In this document: piece by piece, positions 49,904 through 57,651 of the stretch
How positions within the stretch are numbered: position 1 is the first letter of the stretch
How the letters are laid out: each line of letters opens with the position of its first letter
Origin: Denitrobacterium detoxificans
Lineage (GTDB): Bacteria > Actinomycetota > Coriobacteriia > Coriobacteriales > Eggerthellaceae
DNA: 64,000 nt
Assembly: GCF_015062615.1 (NCBI RefSeq)
Contig: NZ_SUUH01000001.1
Span: 62,001-126,000, forward strand
Reading direction: 5' to 3'
Program-made: the position numbers and the translations under genes
The notes under the pieces: model-generated
Seen by the model: the letters and a program-made list of their open reading frames with translations, nothing else
The model's database searches: none
Told to the model about the DNA's origin: nothing

Positions 49904-52876
49904 TTACAGGGACGCCTCCAGCGCCTTCTCCAGGTCAGCGGCAATCTCAGCGCCCTCGACCCTCAGGCTGCAGTCATCGGCTTTGGCGAACGCGAGCAGC
50001 GGCAGAGTTCCGTACCAGGCGACCTTGCCGTCGAAGACGGCTATCCCGGTCAGCGGGGTGTCGCTAATCATGACCTCACAGCCCACACTTGAGAGCATCT
50101 CCGCGATGCTGGATTGCAACGTGAGCGACTTCTCGCCCTTAGGCTTCCTCAGGACGATTTGAACCACTATTCCCCGGGCGATGACAGCAGCAATGTCGAG
50201 CATCAGCGACTCGACAAGCTTCGGGCTGGCGTACGGCGCAGACACGGTGACGCGCTTGCCCGCACGGGAGAGGTCCGCTGCGAGCTCGGCGCGCCATGCG
50301 TCGGCAGCGACTACGCAAGCGCCCGGTCCCTGGGCGTCGGACGCCTCGGCGATTTCGTATCCGAGCTTCGCGTACGTCTTCAGGCGCCTCTTGTACATGC
50401 GCTCGAGCATGGGCACGCTTATGTCCACGTAATCATAGACGATCACGTCGTCCTTGCCCTCGATCTCGCGGTGTAGGCGTCCCGAGTACTGCGTGATGAC
50501 GCCTTCCCAGGAATACGGCGAGGCGAGAAGCAGCGTGTCGAGCTGCGGCAGGTCGAATCCCTCGCCGATGTAGCTGCCAGTTGCGACGATCGCGTAGCGG
50601 ACGCCGGTCGCGCCGCGCACCCGCTCGACCCTCTCGCGCTTCTCGCGCGCCGTGCCCTCACCCGTGAGCATGAAAGTCTCGACGCTCGCTTCCTGCAGGC
50701 GCTTCGCGAGCTCGGCTGCGTGCTCCTTGCGCTTCGTGATCACGAGCGGCGTCCTTCCCGACTTCACCGCATTTGAAGCATCCTCGACGATGAGGGCGTT
50801 TCGGGCGCCGTGCTCGCAGAGCCGGTCGACTACCTGGTTGTACGATGCCCCTTGCTCCAAGTCCGCCAGCCTTATCCGCGTGAAGCGTGGCTGCAGGATC
50901 CTCCTGAATCCCTGCTCAGCGGCCTGCTCCTTCGGGTCGACCTTGTGGCGAATCGGGCCGCACTGCATGTAGATGACGCCCTCGAGTCCGTCGGAGCGCT
51001 TGGGAGTGGCGGAAAGTCCGTAGACGCGCCTGGCGTTCGCGCTCTTCATGACGAGCTCGAGGTTCGGCGCCGCGCCGTAATGGCACTCGTCGCAGATGAC
51101 GAGATCGTAATCTGAAACGACAGGCTTGGCGCGCGGGATGCCAAGGTCGTCCTTGGCCGTGAGGGATTGGAATGTGGCGATGTCGACGATTCCGCTCGGC
51201 GAGTTCTTGCCGCCCCCGATCTGGCCGATGACTGTGCGCTTCCGCTTGCTCGGTTTTCCCGATTTCGTGAGCAGTGGAGGTCGGTCATCCTCGATGTCGA
51301 GGAAATGCGCGAGCCTCGCCTTCCACTGGTCGACGAGGTTTGTCTTCGGGACGATGACGAGCGTGCGCGTTTTCAGTTTCCCGATCAGGTACGCGCCGAT
51401 GACGGTCTTGCCGAAGCCTGTCGGTGCCGACAGAACGCCGTTCTCGTGGCGAAGCAGCGCATCTGCCGCTTTCCGCTGCCTCTCGCGCAACTCGCCCTTG
51501 AACTCGACCCTGAGCGGTTCGCCCTGGTTGCGCCGATCGTCGAAGAGGCATGTGCAGCCATGCTCGCCAGCGAGGCTCACGAGCTTCTGCTCGCATCCCC
51601 TTGGGAGCATGATGTACCGCTCATCCTCCTCGCCGCACCAGACGATCCTGCTTTTTCCGTAGACCGACTGATGCATCGCCTGCGCGCGGTAGAACTCCGG
51701 GTTACCGAACGCGGCCAAGCGCCTGATCTGGTTCTGCGCCTTCTGAGGGATGCCCTGCTTGCTCACGTAGAGCATATTCGCCTTGGTCACGCTGATAGTC
51801 TCCGGGAAGCCGTCTGGAGTGTCGCCTGCCGTCTGGCCAGGAAAGGCTGCGGGAAAGAGGCTTGCTGGATCGGTCGTCCTATGGGCGGAATACCCCGAGA
51901 AGGCGAGCTGTCCCAGCGGGCCGCCGACAGCGGAGTCAACTATCTCCCGGGCCTGCTGTGCCGAAACCCTGGAGACGGTCGACAGGAAGCGCCATTGGTC
52001 GAGATGCTCCGCGAAGCCGTCATCAACGAACACGGAGCTCGACTGCCTCTGCGCCCGCCCCTGAAACGGTAGCGCGATCAGGTTGCCGAAGCCGCCCTCG
52101 GGGATGGTCGACTGCGTCGGGAAGAGGCGGTCGTACGCCTCGAAGCCCATCCCCGATGCCCGGGACATCGCGTGCGTGATGAGCGCGCACCCGAGGTTTC
52201 TCGCGAGCTCTGCTTCGACTGGCTCCTCGAAGAAAAGCCAGACGTGCGCCCCGTTCCCGGAGCGGGACCGCTCCACGGCTGGGCATAGGCCGAAGTTCCT
52301 GCACGCGTCGCGGTACAGCGCCGTCTCGCGCTGCCAGCCCTCTTTGTCGAAATCGGCGACGAGCACCCATGTCGTGCAGTCTGGCAGGAGCACGTAAAGG
52401 CCCATCACGTCGCGGAAGCCGTCCTGCTCGCCCCTGATATGCTCGATAATCGCCCGGTCGTTGACCGGGATGAACTTCCTCGCCGGGCAATCGGCGCACT
52501 TGATGCCGCGGCTCGCCCTCGTCCAGCGCGGGCAGCGCCTCGTCCTCTCGTTGGCGCATGCCGGGGAGTAGCCCATCCCGCCGTCCTTCTTGGCGAAGCC
52601 GTGAGCGTATACGTCTTCTCGACCCCTGAACAGCGACTTGAAGAGCGCGATCTTGTCCCTCCCTGGGCTTTCGGATGTGACCAGCCGTCTTTCCGCAGCA
52701 TAGCGCGCAAACTCCTCTGCACCCGTAATCCATTCCGCTTCGGAAACGTATCTGCGGTTGCTGGCGCCATCTTCGAAGACGCATACCGTTTCGTTTGAGA
52801 AGGCATGGGAAATGGACTCGACGAGCGCGACTTCCCTTCCGTCAATCAGCGCGTATTTCGGTGTTCTGTTGGTCAT
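49904..52876 (-). CDS. AEP primase-SF2 helicase-PLD-like fusion (TOTE-type defence protein)
   Basis: The 990-residue protein has three modules. Residues 85-300 resemble an archaeo-eukaryotic primase: Zn-type cysteines C107, C115, C127, C130, catalytic DFD at 175-177, SGNGAHVW with His211, then PTQSTIPEGGFGNLIALPF. Residues 460-830 are an SF2 helicase: PTGFGKT with K490, DECH at 596-599, LSATP, and QYSGRLHR. Residues 870-985 resemble a phospholipase D domain, but the HxK of its motif is lost (LTGIAVFDGKVAWYG, only D949 kept), so it is probably non-catalytic. Primase-helicase fusions of this type are described as TOTE conflict systems. It lies beside an AbiE pair. An antiviral role is inferred. 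Codon use is more G+C-rich than in the preceding genes. Confidence 0.78.
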   Translation of the reverse strand: MTNRTPKYALIDGREVALVESISHAFSNETVCVFEDGASNRRYVSEAEWITGAEEFARYAAERRLVTSESPGRDKIALFKSLFRGREDVYAHGFAKKDGGMGYSPACANERTRRCPRWTRASRGIKCADCPARKFIPVNDRAIIEHIRGEQDGFRDVMGLYVLLPDCTTWVLVADFDKEGWQRETALYRDACRNFGLCPAVERSRSGNGAHVWLFFEEPVEAELARNLGCALITHAMSRASGMGFEAYDRLFPTQSTIPEGGFGNLIALPFQGRAQRQSSSVFVDDGFAEHLDQWRFLSTVSRVSAQQAREIVDSAVGGPLGQLAFSGYSAHRTTDPASLFPAAFPGQTAGDTPDGFPETISVTKANMLYVSKQGIPQKAQNQIRRLAAFGNPEFYRAQAMHQSVYGKSRIVWCGEEDERYIMLPRGCEQKLVSLAGEHGCTCLFDDRRNQGEPLRVEFKGELRERQRKAADALLRHENGVLSAPTGFGKTVIGAYLIGKLKTRTLVIVPKTNLVDQWKARLAHFLDIEDDRPPLLTKSGKPSKRKRTVIGQIGGGKNSPSGIVDIATFQSLTAKDDLGIPRAKPVVSDYDLVICDECHYGAAPNLELVMKSANARRVYGLSATPKRSDGLEGVIYMQCGPIRHKVDPKEQAAEQGFRRILQPRFTRIRLADLEQGASYNQVVDRLCEHGARNALIVEDASNAVKSGRTPLVITKRKEHAAELAKRLQEASVETFMLTGEGTAREKRERVERVRGATGVRYAIVATGSYIGEGFDLPQLDTLLLASPYSWEGVITQYSGRLHREIEGKDDVIVYDYVDISVPMLERMYKRRLKTYAKLGYEIAEASDAQGPGACVVAADAWRAELAADLSRAGKRVTVSAPYASPKLVESLMLDIAAVIARGIVVQIVLRKPKGEKSLTLQSSIAEMLSSVGCEVMISDTPLTGIAVFDGKVAWYGTLPLLAFAKADDCSLRVEGAEIAADLEKALEASL

Positions 52877-53038
52877 TCAGCTAGTTGCCCTAACCATGGA
52901 AGCTTCAAGTCGTTATTTACATTCTATCAAGCAATGATCTTGCTTAACTGCGCCGCTAGATGCAGGTGAGTAAAGAGTTAAAGATGATATAAGGCCAGCC
53001 ATCAGCCGCATCCATGCGGAAGATTCAACACTTAGGCA

Positions 53039-53899
53039 TTATTGAGAATTGGATTTCCAGCCGATATAAGCCATGATGCCCGTCACCGTCTCACATGTTT
53101 TCTGCAGCATCAGATCGCCAACATAGGGGTACCTGCGCGCATATGCGGACCATCGGGCGAGCATTTCACCATCCCCCGAAACGCGCTCCATGACCTCATG
53201 ATACTTGCCCATATCGGCTATCGTGCCGCGCTTTCCGGCGGTTGCCCCAAGAGCCTCCCTGAGGACGTCGGGCTCCACTTCGGTTTGCCGCACGGTCCAG
53301 AGCGTGTGCAGATCGTAGTAGTCGCGTGGACGCATGTTGCTCACGTCTCGACTAATCACGGTTTCCAGCTTCTCTGCGAGAATCGTGGCGAGCGGATAGG
53401 CCATAAGCGAGACGGAGCGATCGTCGAACATCAGCGGGTAGCTGAACTCGATTGCCTCGGGGGTGATTCTGTCCCCCGTCGTCACGTCCACCGTGAGGGG
53501 CGACGAGATCTTTTCATATTTTGCTAGCAAGTGTACGCGGATGCCCGGGTAGTCGTCCGTCTCGCGGATGTCTTCCGTGCGCACGAACTCGAAGGAGAAG
53601 TCATCGTCAGCATCCACCGCGATGATTTCCCTGAACGCCTTCTCGGCGTTCTCGTGAGTGAGAGGGAAGCCCTGGATGGTGGCGTCGAGGTCGTAGGTGC
53701 TGCGCTTGTCGACGCCTACCAGCGACGATATAAGCACGCCGCCCTTGATAACGACGTTATCCCGCCAATGGGACAGCGATATGCGCTCGATAATGCGTTC
53801 GAGCAGGTAGTTCTGCATCATGAGTTGCGGTGTCGTGCCGGCGCCCTTCGCCTTGTTGCGGATTTGGGCTTTGAGCTGCATGGCGTTTTTGGTTCTCAC
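53039..53899 (-). CDS. abiEii: AbiEii-type nucleotidyltransferase toxin
   Basis: The 286-residue protein is the toxin of a type IV toxin-antitoxin/abortive-infection pair. The core begins AMQLKAQIRNKAKG and includes NVVIKGGVLISSL and RSTYDLDATIQGF, the GG-x(n)-DxD motif of the DUF1814 nucleotidyltransferase family. AEKLETVISRDVSNMRPRDY contains the later conserved Lys and Asp. I chose GTG at 53899 because GGAGG lies 7 bp upstream and it overlaps the antitoxin stop as GTGA, giving coupled translation. Family members transfer nucleotides, reportedly to tRNA, and stop growth. Confidence 0.88.
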   Translation of the reverse strand: MRTKNAMQLKAQIRNKAKGAGTTPQLMMQNYLLERIIERISLSHWRDNVVIKGGVLISSLVGVDKRSTYDLDATIQGFPLTHENAEKAFREIIAVDADDDFSFEFVRTEDIRETDDYPGIRVHLLAKYEKISSPLTVDVTTGDRITPEAIEFSYPLMFDDRSVSLMAYPLATILAEKLETVISRDVSNMRPRDYYDLHTLWTVRQTEVEPDVLREALGATAGKRGTIADMGKYHEVMERVSGDGEMLARWSAYARRYPYVGDLMLQKTCETVTGIMAYIGWKSNSQ

Positions 53900-54480
53900 A
53901 GCAGCACCTCCATGTAGTTTCGGACCTTCTTCTCGACGCCGAGCGCCCGCGCGTATTCGAATAGCTTGGAAAGGCTTTTTCCCTTCTTGCGAGCGTACGC
54001 TTTCATGGCCGGGTTGACGACCTGGACGTCCACGGCTTTCTGCCCGCGGACTAAATCGCAGAGCGTCCTTTCGAGGTCGTATGCGCGCACGAAGTTTCCG
54101 TAAGGGGTACGCACGTTGCAAACCCCGAGGTCCAGCATGTCGTCCGCGCACGTCCGCACCTTGATACCCGCCTCACGAGCCTTCGTGGCCCTGTACGAGC
54201 GCGGGAAGGTCATGGTCAGCGAGAAGGGCGTGCGGTCGGTGAAGTCATGCAGGAAGAGAGCCGTGCCGTCGGAGAACACCCCTTTCGGGAAACGCAGTTG
54301 CGCGGAGAGGAATTCGTCCTCCCAGGCGTCGGCTAGGCAGTAGACGCCCCTCTGGACGCGCTCGAGCTCGCCGGACTTAACCATGTCCGATAGACGCGCG
54401 CGGGGGATGCCTGCCTCTACCACCTGCGCCGTCGTTACGAGGCCGCCGTTGGCCTGCGCTATGTCCTCGATTTGCTGCGT
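53896..54480 (-). CDS. abiEi: AbiEi-type antitoxin/autorepressor
   Basis: The antitoxin has an N-terminal winged helix and a C-terminal DUF2081-like domain. Coding similarity extends upstream of the GTG at 54423 through IEDIAQANGGLVTTAQVVEA, the first helices of AbiEi. Before it, the frame reaches a TGA with no ATG, GTG or TTG. The only start well placed behind AGAGG is ACG at 54478-54480, giving 194 residues. So either ACG is used or the start codon was lost, leaving a 175-residue form lacking helix 1. RGVYCLADAWEDEFLSAQLR and DLERTLCDLVRG are typical of the family. It overlaps abiEii. Confidence 0.78.
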   Translation of the reverse strand, partial: TQQIEDIAQANGGLVTTAQVVEAGIPRARLSDMVKSGELERVQRGVYCLADAWEDEFLSAQLRFPKGVFSDGTALFLHDFTDRTPFSLTMTFPRSYRATKAREAGIKVRTCADDMLDLGVCNVRTPYGNFVRAYDLERTLCDLVRGQKAVDVQVVNPAMKAYARKKGKSLSKLFEYARALGVEKKVRNYMEVLL

Positions 54481-54484
54481 TGCC

Positions 54485-55033
54485 GATCACCTCTTTTGTT
54501 CGTTATTACTGAATAGTATCACATATTAAGTCGATACGGACAATTTGAATAGCACAAATGCAAGCGGAAGATGCATATGGCGATGGAAGCTTAGCTTCTT
54601 CGTCGGCGCAGGCGTCGAAGTTTTTGTTCATCGGAGATTGCGGGTTTTGCATCGACCGGAATTAGCGGTGAGAACGATATCGCAAGACTCGATTATCCAT
54701 GCCACGATAGTCAGTTGATAGAACTCTTTTATAGACGAATCTGGGGACTTCGGCGAGTACGAGGCCAAACCCACACCGCCGCCTGGAAGATGCGGCGCGC
54801 CTATTCAGCCGCTTTCATGCGGGTTTGGGTAGGTGCGTGTCTCCGTTCAAGCGCGTGCCTAGCCTCACCTGCCCGCGATAGCGTAACCCGACACGTCGAA
54901 CAATGATTCGTCCACGGTGTCGTCGATCGCGGCTATCTTATTCGGTGTGCACCCCATGTGCACCCGCGGGCTCGGCGGGCATCCCGAGAAAGCAAAATCA
55001 CCGCCCAAAATTGGACGGTGACCAGTAGTTTCG
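54485..55033. other. Non-coding stretch between abiE and the attachment region
   Basis: I see no convincing gene here. The first 150 bp after abiEi are A+T-rich and should hold its promoter. At about 54945-54962 the sequence GTGTGCACCCCATGTGCA contains a doubled GTGCA, resembling GTGTGCACCATTGTGCA at about 55338. At 55000-55019 a hairpin (ACCGTCC/GGGCGGT in the leftward direction) precedes GATTTTGC and looks like a terminator. Confidence 0.4.
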
Positions 55034-55053
55034 TGGCGGGATGTACGAGACTT
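55034..55053 (-). repeat. 20-bp copy of a tRNA 3' end (direct repeat of 55230-55249)
   Basis: This 20-mer is identical to the last 20 bases, including CCA, of the tRNA-Asp fragment at 55230-55275, in the same orientation. Upstream it diverges at once. A terminator-like hairpin follows on the left. It may be a second attachment-site scar. Confidence 0.6.
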
Positions 55054-55115
55054 CCGCGCCCGCCTTCGGCGAGCGCTCGACCCCTCCCTCGCAGGCTCGG
55101 TCGGGCGAAACGCTA

Positions 55116-55138
55116 CGGACGCCCCACCGGGGCGTCCG
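55116..55138. repeat. Perfect G+C-rich hairpin in the attachment region
   Basis: CGGACGCCCC and GGGGCGTCCG form a 10-bp perfect stem with an ACC loop, between the two tRNA-end copies. Just to its right, 55161-55175 reads CGAGTTCAAGTCTCG on the plus strand, another T-arm-like piece. No T-run follows the stem. Confidence 0.45.
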
Positions 55139-55194
55139 CTTAACGCGTTTCCACCCCAACGAGTTCAAGTCTCGCCACCGTCCCCAAATACGAA

Positions 55195-55218
55195 AAGAGC
55201 CCCATTGCTGGGACTCTT
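55195..55218 (-). terminator. Native terminator downstream of the tRNA-Asp 3' end
   Basis: AAGAG-C-CCCA/TGGG-A-CTCTT is a 9-bp stem with one mismatch, a 4-nt loop and TTTTCG after it in the leftward transcript. It lies 12 bp past the CCA end of the tRNA fragment. This suggests that the left flank is the original chromosomal side of the insertion. Confidence 0.6.
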
Positions 55219-55229
55219 CCAAATTCAGA

Positions 55230-55275
55230 TGGCGGGATGTACGAGACTTGAACTCGCGACCTCCGACGTGACAGG
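55230..55275 (-). other. Attachment site: 3' half of a tRNA-Asp gene
   Basis: Read leftward, this is a tRNA 3' half: anticodon loop CTGTCAC with anticodon GTC, the 3' anticodon strand GTCGG, the T-arm GCGAG-TTCAAGT-CTCGT, an acceptor strand, discriminator G and CCA. The matching 5' anticodon strand and D-arm are absent; similarity stops at the anticodon stem. Tyrosine integrases often recombine at such points, and the integrase gene lies about 1 kb to the right. The intact tRNA-Asp should be at the other end of the element, beyond the window. Confidence 0.75.
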
Positions 55276-55359
55276 CCGCGACGCGTCCCCGTTAATCCGC
55301 ATCATTCCGCATTCATACAGGTCAACCGACATTTCCAGTGTGCACCATTGTGCAACGTT

Positions 55360-55408
55360 TTCCGTTCAAATTCCGTTCACGGGCAGAATTCCGTTCAAAT
55401 TCCGTTCA
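55360..55408. repeat. Tandem TTCCGTTCAAA repeats (candidate integrase arm sites)
   Basis: The 20-mer TTCCGTTCAAATTCCGTTCA occurs twice (55360-55379 and 55389-55408). Each copy contains two units, giving four units that start at 55360, 55371, 55389 and 55400. Their position 85-130 bp inside the element end is typical for arm-type sites bound by the integrase N-terminal domain. Confidence 0.55.
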
Positions 55409-55530
55409 AGCTGGATACTCGGATACAGGGCTTCTGTGATGCCGATGCCCTATCGAAACCGTAGCCTTCTAGACGTCCGTAAACCTGATGTACAATCCCT
55501 TGAAATAAGATTGATGGGAAGCGGTGGAAC

Positions 55531-56127
55531 TTGGCAGAGAATCAGGAAACGAAGCTGACTGCATGGGGCGATGAGAGCATCTTGTCCTCTGCCGACCCCC
55601 CGTTGTACTTACTCGCCGCATCCGTTTTCGAAGGAGATGCGCGGGCAGCCATCGAAACCCTCGAGTCCGTAAAGCCCGCCGGAGCTGCGAAGCTGCATTG
55701 GCGAAACATGACGGATAAGCAGAAGGCAAATTCCATAGAAGCTATCTCGACAGTCGGACACCAAACCACAATCGTGGTGGCAAGCCCGCTTAAAGGCATC
55801 AAGCAAGAGCGGGCACGGCGCAAGTGTCTCGTGTCGATGCTCATCAAGCTCGAAGAAATGGGCGTGTCCACGCTCTTTCTCGAGAGCAGACAAAATGCCC
55901 TGGACAAACGCGACAGAGATTGCCTTATGTACGCCCGTCGGGCTAATGCAGTGAAAGCCATCGACGTTGAACATGTCAGGGGAGAAAACGACGCTAGACT
56001 GTGGTTGCCAGACCAAGTGCTCGGCGCATACGGCGAAAACCTGCGAGCGCTCGACAGAGCGCATCGCTGGGCGAAGACATGGGCTAAGGTGATGGAAAGC
56101 GTCGAGGTCCTAAACATCAAACTCTAG
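55531..56127 (+). CDS. DUF3800-like hypothetical protein
   Basis: This 198-residue protein begins with AWGDESILSSADPPLYLLAA, which resembles the DESG-type start and following strand of DUF3800 (RNase H-like fold). A later LWLPDQVLGAYGENLRAL region resembles the family's second acidic region. I can only suggest the family. The start is a TTG with GGGAAG a little upstream; no better start is seen. It is the first gene inside the element and the only one there transcribed rightward before the integrase. DUF3800 proteins are common cargo in mobile elements and have unproven nuclease or defence roles. A terminator follows. Confidence 0.55.
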   Translation: MAENQETKLTAWGDESILSSADPPLYLLAASVFEGDARAAIETLESVKPAGAAKLHWRNMTDKQKANSIEAISTVGHQTTIVVASPLKGIKQERARRKCLVSMLIKLEEMGVSTLFLESRQNALDKRDRDCLMYARRANAVKAIDVEHVRGENDARLWLPDQVLGAYGENLRALDRAHRWAKTWAKVMESVEVLNIKL

Positions 56128-56134
56128 GCAGCGC

Positions 56135-56174
56135 GAAGGCCGGGTCCCATCATAACACGGGTTGTCCGGCCTTC
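56135..56174 (+). terminator. Terminator after the DUF3800-like gene
   Basis: GAAGGCCGG and CCGGCCTTC form a perfect 9-bp stem with a 22-nt loop. A pyrimidine-rich run (ACTTCCTTTCCCCC) follows on the plus strand. Confidence 0.6.
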
Positions 56175-56271
56175 ACTTCCTTTCCCCCGCAGGGGAGGCT
56201 TTCGCAACGAATCATACCACAGCGGGCGCTTGCCCATGGCTACGGTTCGGTAAAGAACACCGATGTTGCGC

Positions 56272-57651
56272 CTACGCGCTGTACCCCAGCAGGCTCTGAC
56301 GCAGGGAGGTGCCCTTTTCGTAGAGCTCGGTGTCGCACTCGGCGTCGGCGAGGCGTATCAGAAGGCCATCTTCCTCTTTCGCCCAGCAGGCGCCGACGGC
56401 GGGGTTGGAAGGCGACGGCGCCCAGAGCGAGCACGAGCCGCACAGGCTGCTGCCCTCCGTGTCGGGCGCAGTCAGCGCGTCGAAGCGGCGCGCGGCCTCG
56501 CGCTGCCACTCGGTCGAGGTGTGCCGGTACTTGCGGAACGCGCGCTCGTCCTTGTGGCCGGATAGCTCCTGCACGGTGCGGTCGTCGATCATGGCGTCGC
56601 GGTTCATGATGGTGACGTACGTGTGCCGAAACCCGTGGAAGCCCCAGTCGTCGGGCACCGGGTACTTCTCCCGCACGCCCTCGAACCAGCGCGTGTAGTT
56701 GCGCTGCGTGATGTGCGTGCCGCGCAGGCTGCTCACGATGGGCGCGCCCTCGCTCCATTCCAGCCCCTTGTCTGCGAAGTAGGCCTTCTGCAGCTTCTTC
56801 CACCTGTCGAGGACACGCACCAGGAACAGCCCGCAGGGGACGACGCGCGTGTCGTCGTTCTTGGTCTTCTTGGCCGTCTGACGCTCCTTTTCGAGGCTCT
56901 TCGACACGGAGATCTCGTGCTTGCGGTAATCCTTCCACGTGAGCGCGAGCATCTCGCTGAGACGAAGTCCGGCGTCCAAGCCTATGGCGATGCCCACGTT
57001 GCGCGCGTTCACATCCGATTCGATGAGCGCGTGCAGCTCGCGGATCTGCTCGAGCGAGAGCGCCTCCTTCTCCTCGGTGTCGGCCTTCGGCGCGTCGGCG
57101 TCGACGCACGGGTTCACGGCTATGACGCCCTTCTTCACCGCGTACTTGAACAGCTTGTTCAGCGTCGCGTAGGTCTTGAGCGCCGTGGTGCCGCTGTACG
57201 CGCGGCCGTTCAGGTTGTCGGCGCCGTCGCCCTGCATGGCGCACAGCATGTCGTCGATGTCGCCGCTCGTCACGCGCTCGATCGGCATGGCGCCGATGTA
57301 GGGCATCGCGCGGTTCAGGCAGTCGTGGTCGCTCTCCAGCGTGCGCGGGGTGAAGCGCCTGCCCTTCTCGCGGGCGGCGTGGAAGCGCTCGGCGAACTCG
57401 GCCACGGTGAGCACGTCACCCTCGGCGATCTTGGACTTCCCGCGGAAGGCCGCGATGTCGGCGGGCTTGCCGCCGTGGTAGACGAAGTCGTTGATCTCCT
57501 TCAGCGCGGCAGCGGCCTCCACCGCGTCGGCGGCATCCTCGGCGTAGTAGGTGTAGCGCTTCTTCGCGTTGTCCCATCCGAGCGGGTAGCGCACCTGGCA
57601 GCTGCCGCTCTTGCGCTCGACGAAGTGCCCCTTGTTGCGCCTAACCCGCAT
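56272..57651 (-). CDS. Tyrosine-family site-specific integrase
   Basis: The 459-residue recombinase has a core-binding (SAM-like) domain at about residues 80-180 and a catalytic domain with R230 (AGLRLSEML), H339-x2-R342 (HGFRHTYVT), H366 (LSGHKDE) and the nucleophile Y375 (FRKYRHTS). An unusual tail of about 75 residues after the tyrosine contains four cysteines (CGSC, CW and a later C), possibly a small zinc site. It lies about 1 kb inside the tRNA-Asp junction and should catalyse integration and excision. The start overlaps the upstream gene by 11 bp. Confidence 0.92.
   Translation of the reverse strand: MRVRRNKGHFVERKSGSCQVRYPLGWDNAKKRYTYYAEDAADAVEAAAALKEINDFVYHGGKPADIAAFRGKSKIAEGDVLTVAEFAERFHAAREKGRRFTPRTLESDHDCLNRAMPYIGAMPIERVTSGDIDDMLCAMQGDGADNLNGRAYSGTTALKTYATLNKLFKYAVKKGVIAVNPCVDADAPKADTEEKEALSLEQIRELHALIESDVNARNVGIAIGLDAGLRLSEMLALTWKDYRKHEISVSKSLEKERQTAKKTKNDDTRVVPCGLFLVRVLDRWKKLQKAYFADKGLEWSEGAPIVSSLRGTHITQRNYTRWFEGVREKYPVPDDWGFHGFRHTYVTIMNRDAMIDDRTVQELSGHKDERAFRKYRHTSTEWQREAARRFDALTAPDTEGSSLCGSCSLWAPSPSNPAVGACWAKEEDGLLIRLADAECDTELYEKGTSLRQSLLGYSA

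Noticed and set aside
55158..55186. Possible complete tRNA gene on the plus strand ending near 55186
   Set aside because: Only a T-arm-like piece and a CCA are present. No D-arm or anticodon arm lies upstream, so it is a fragment or chance match.
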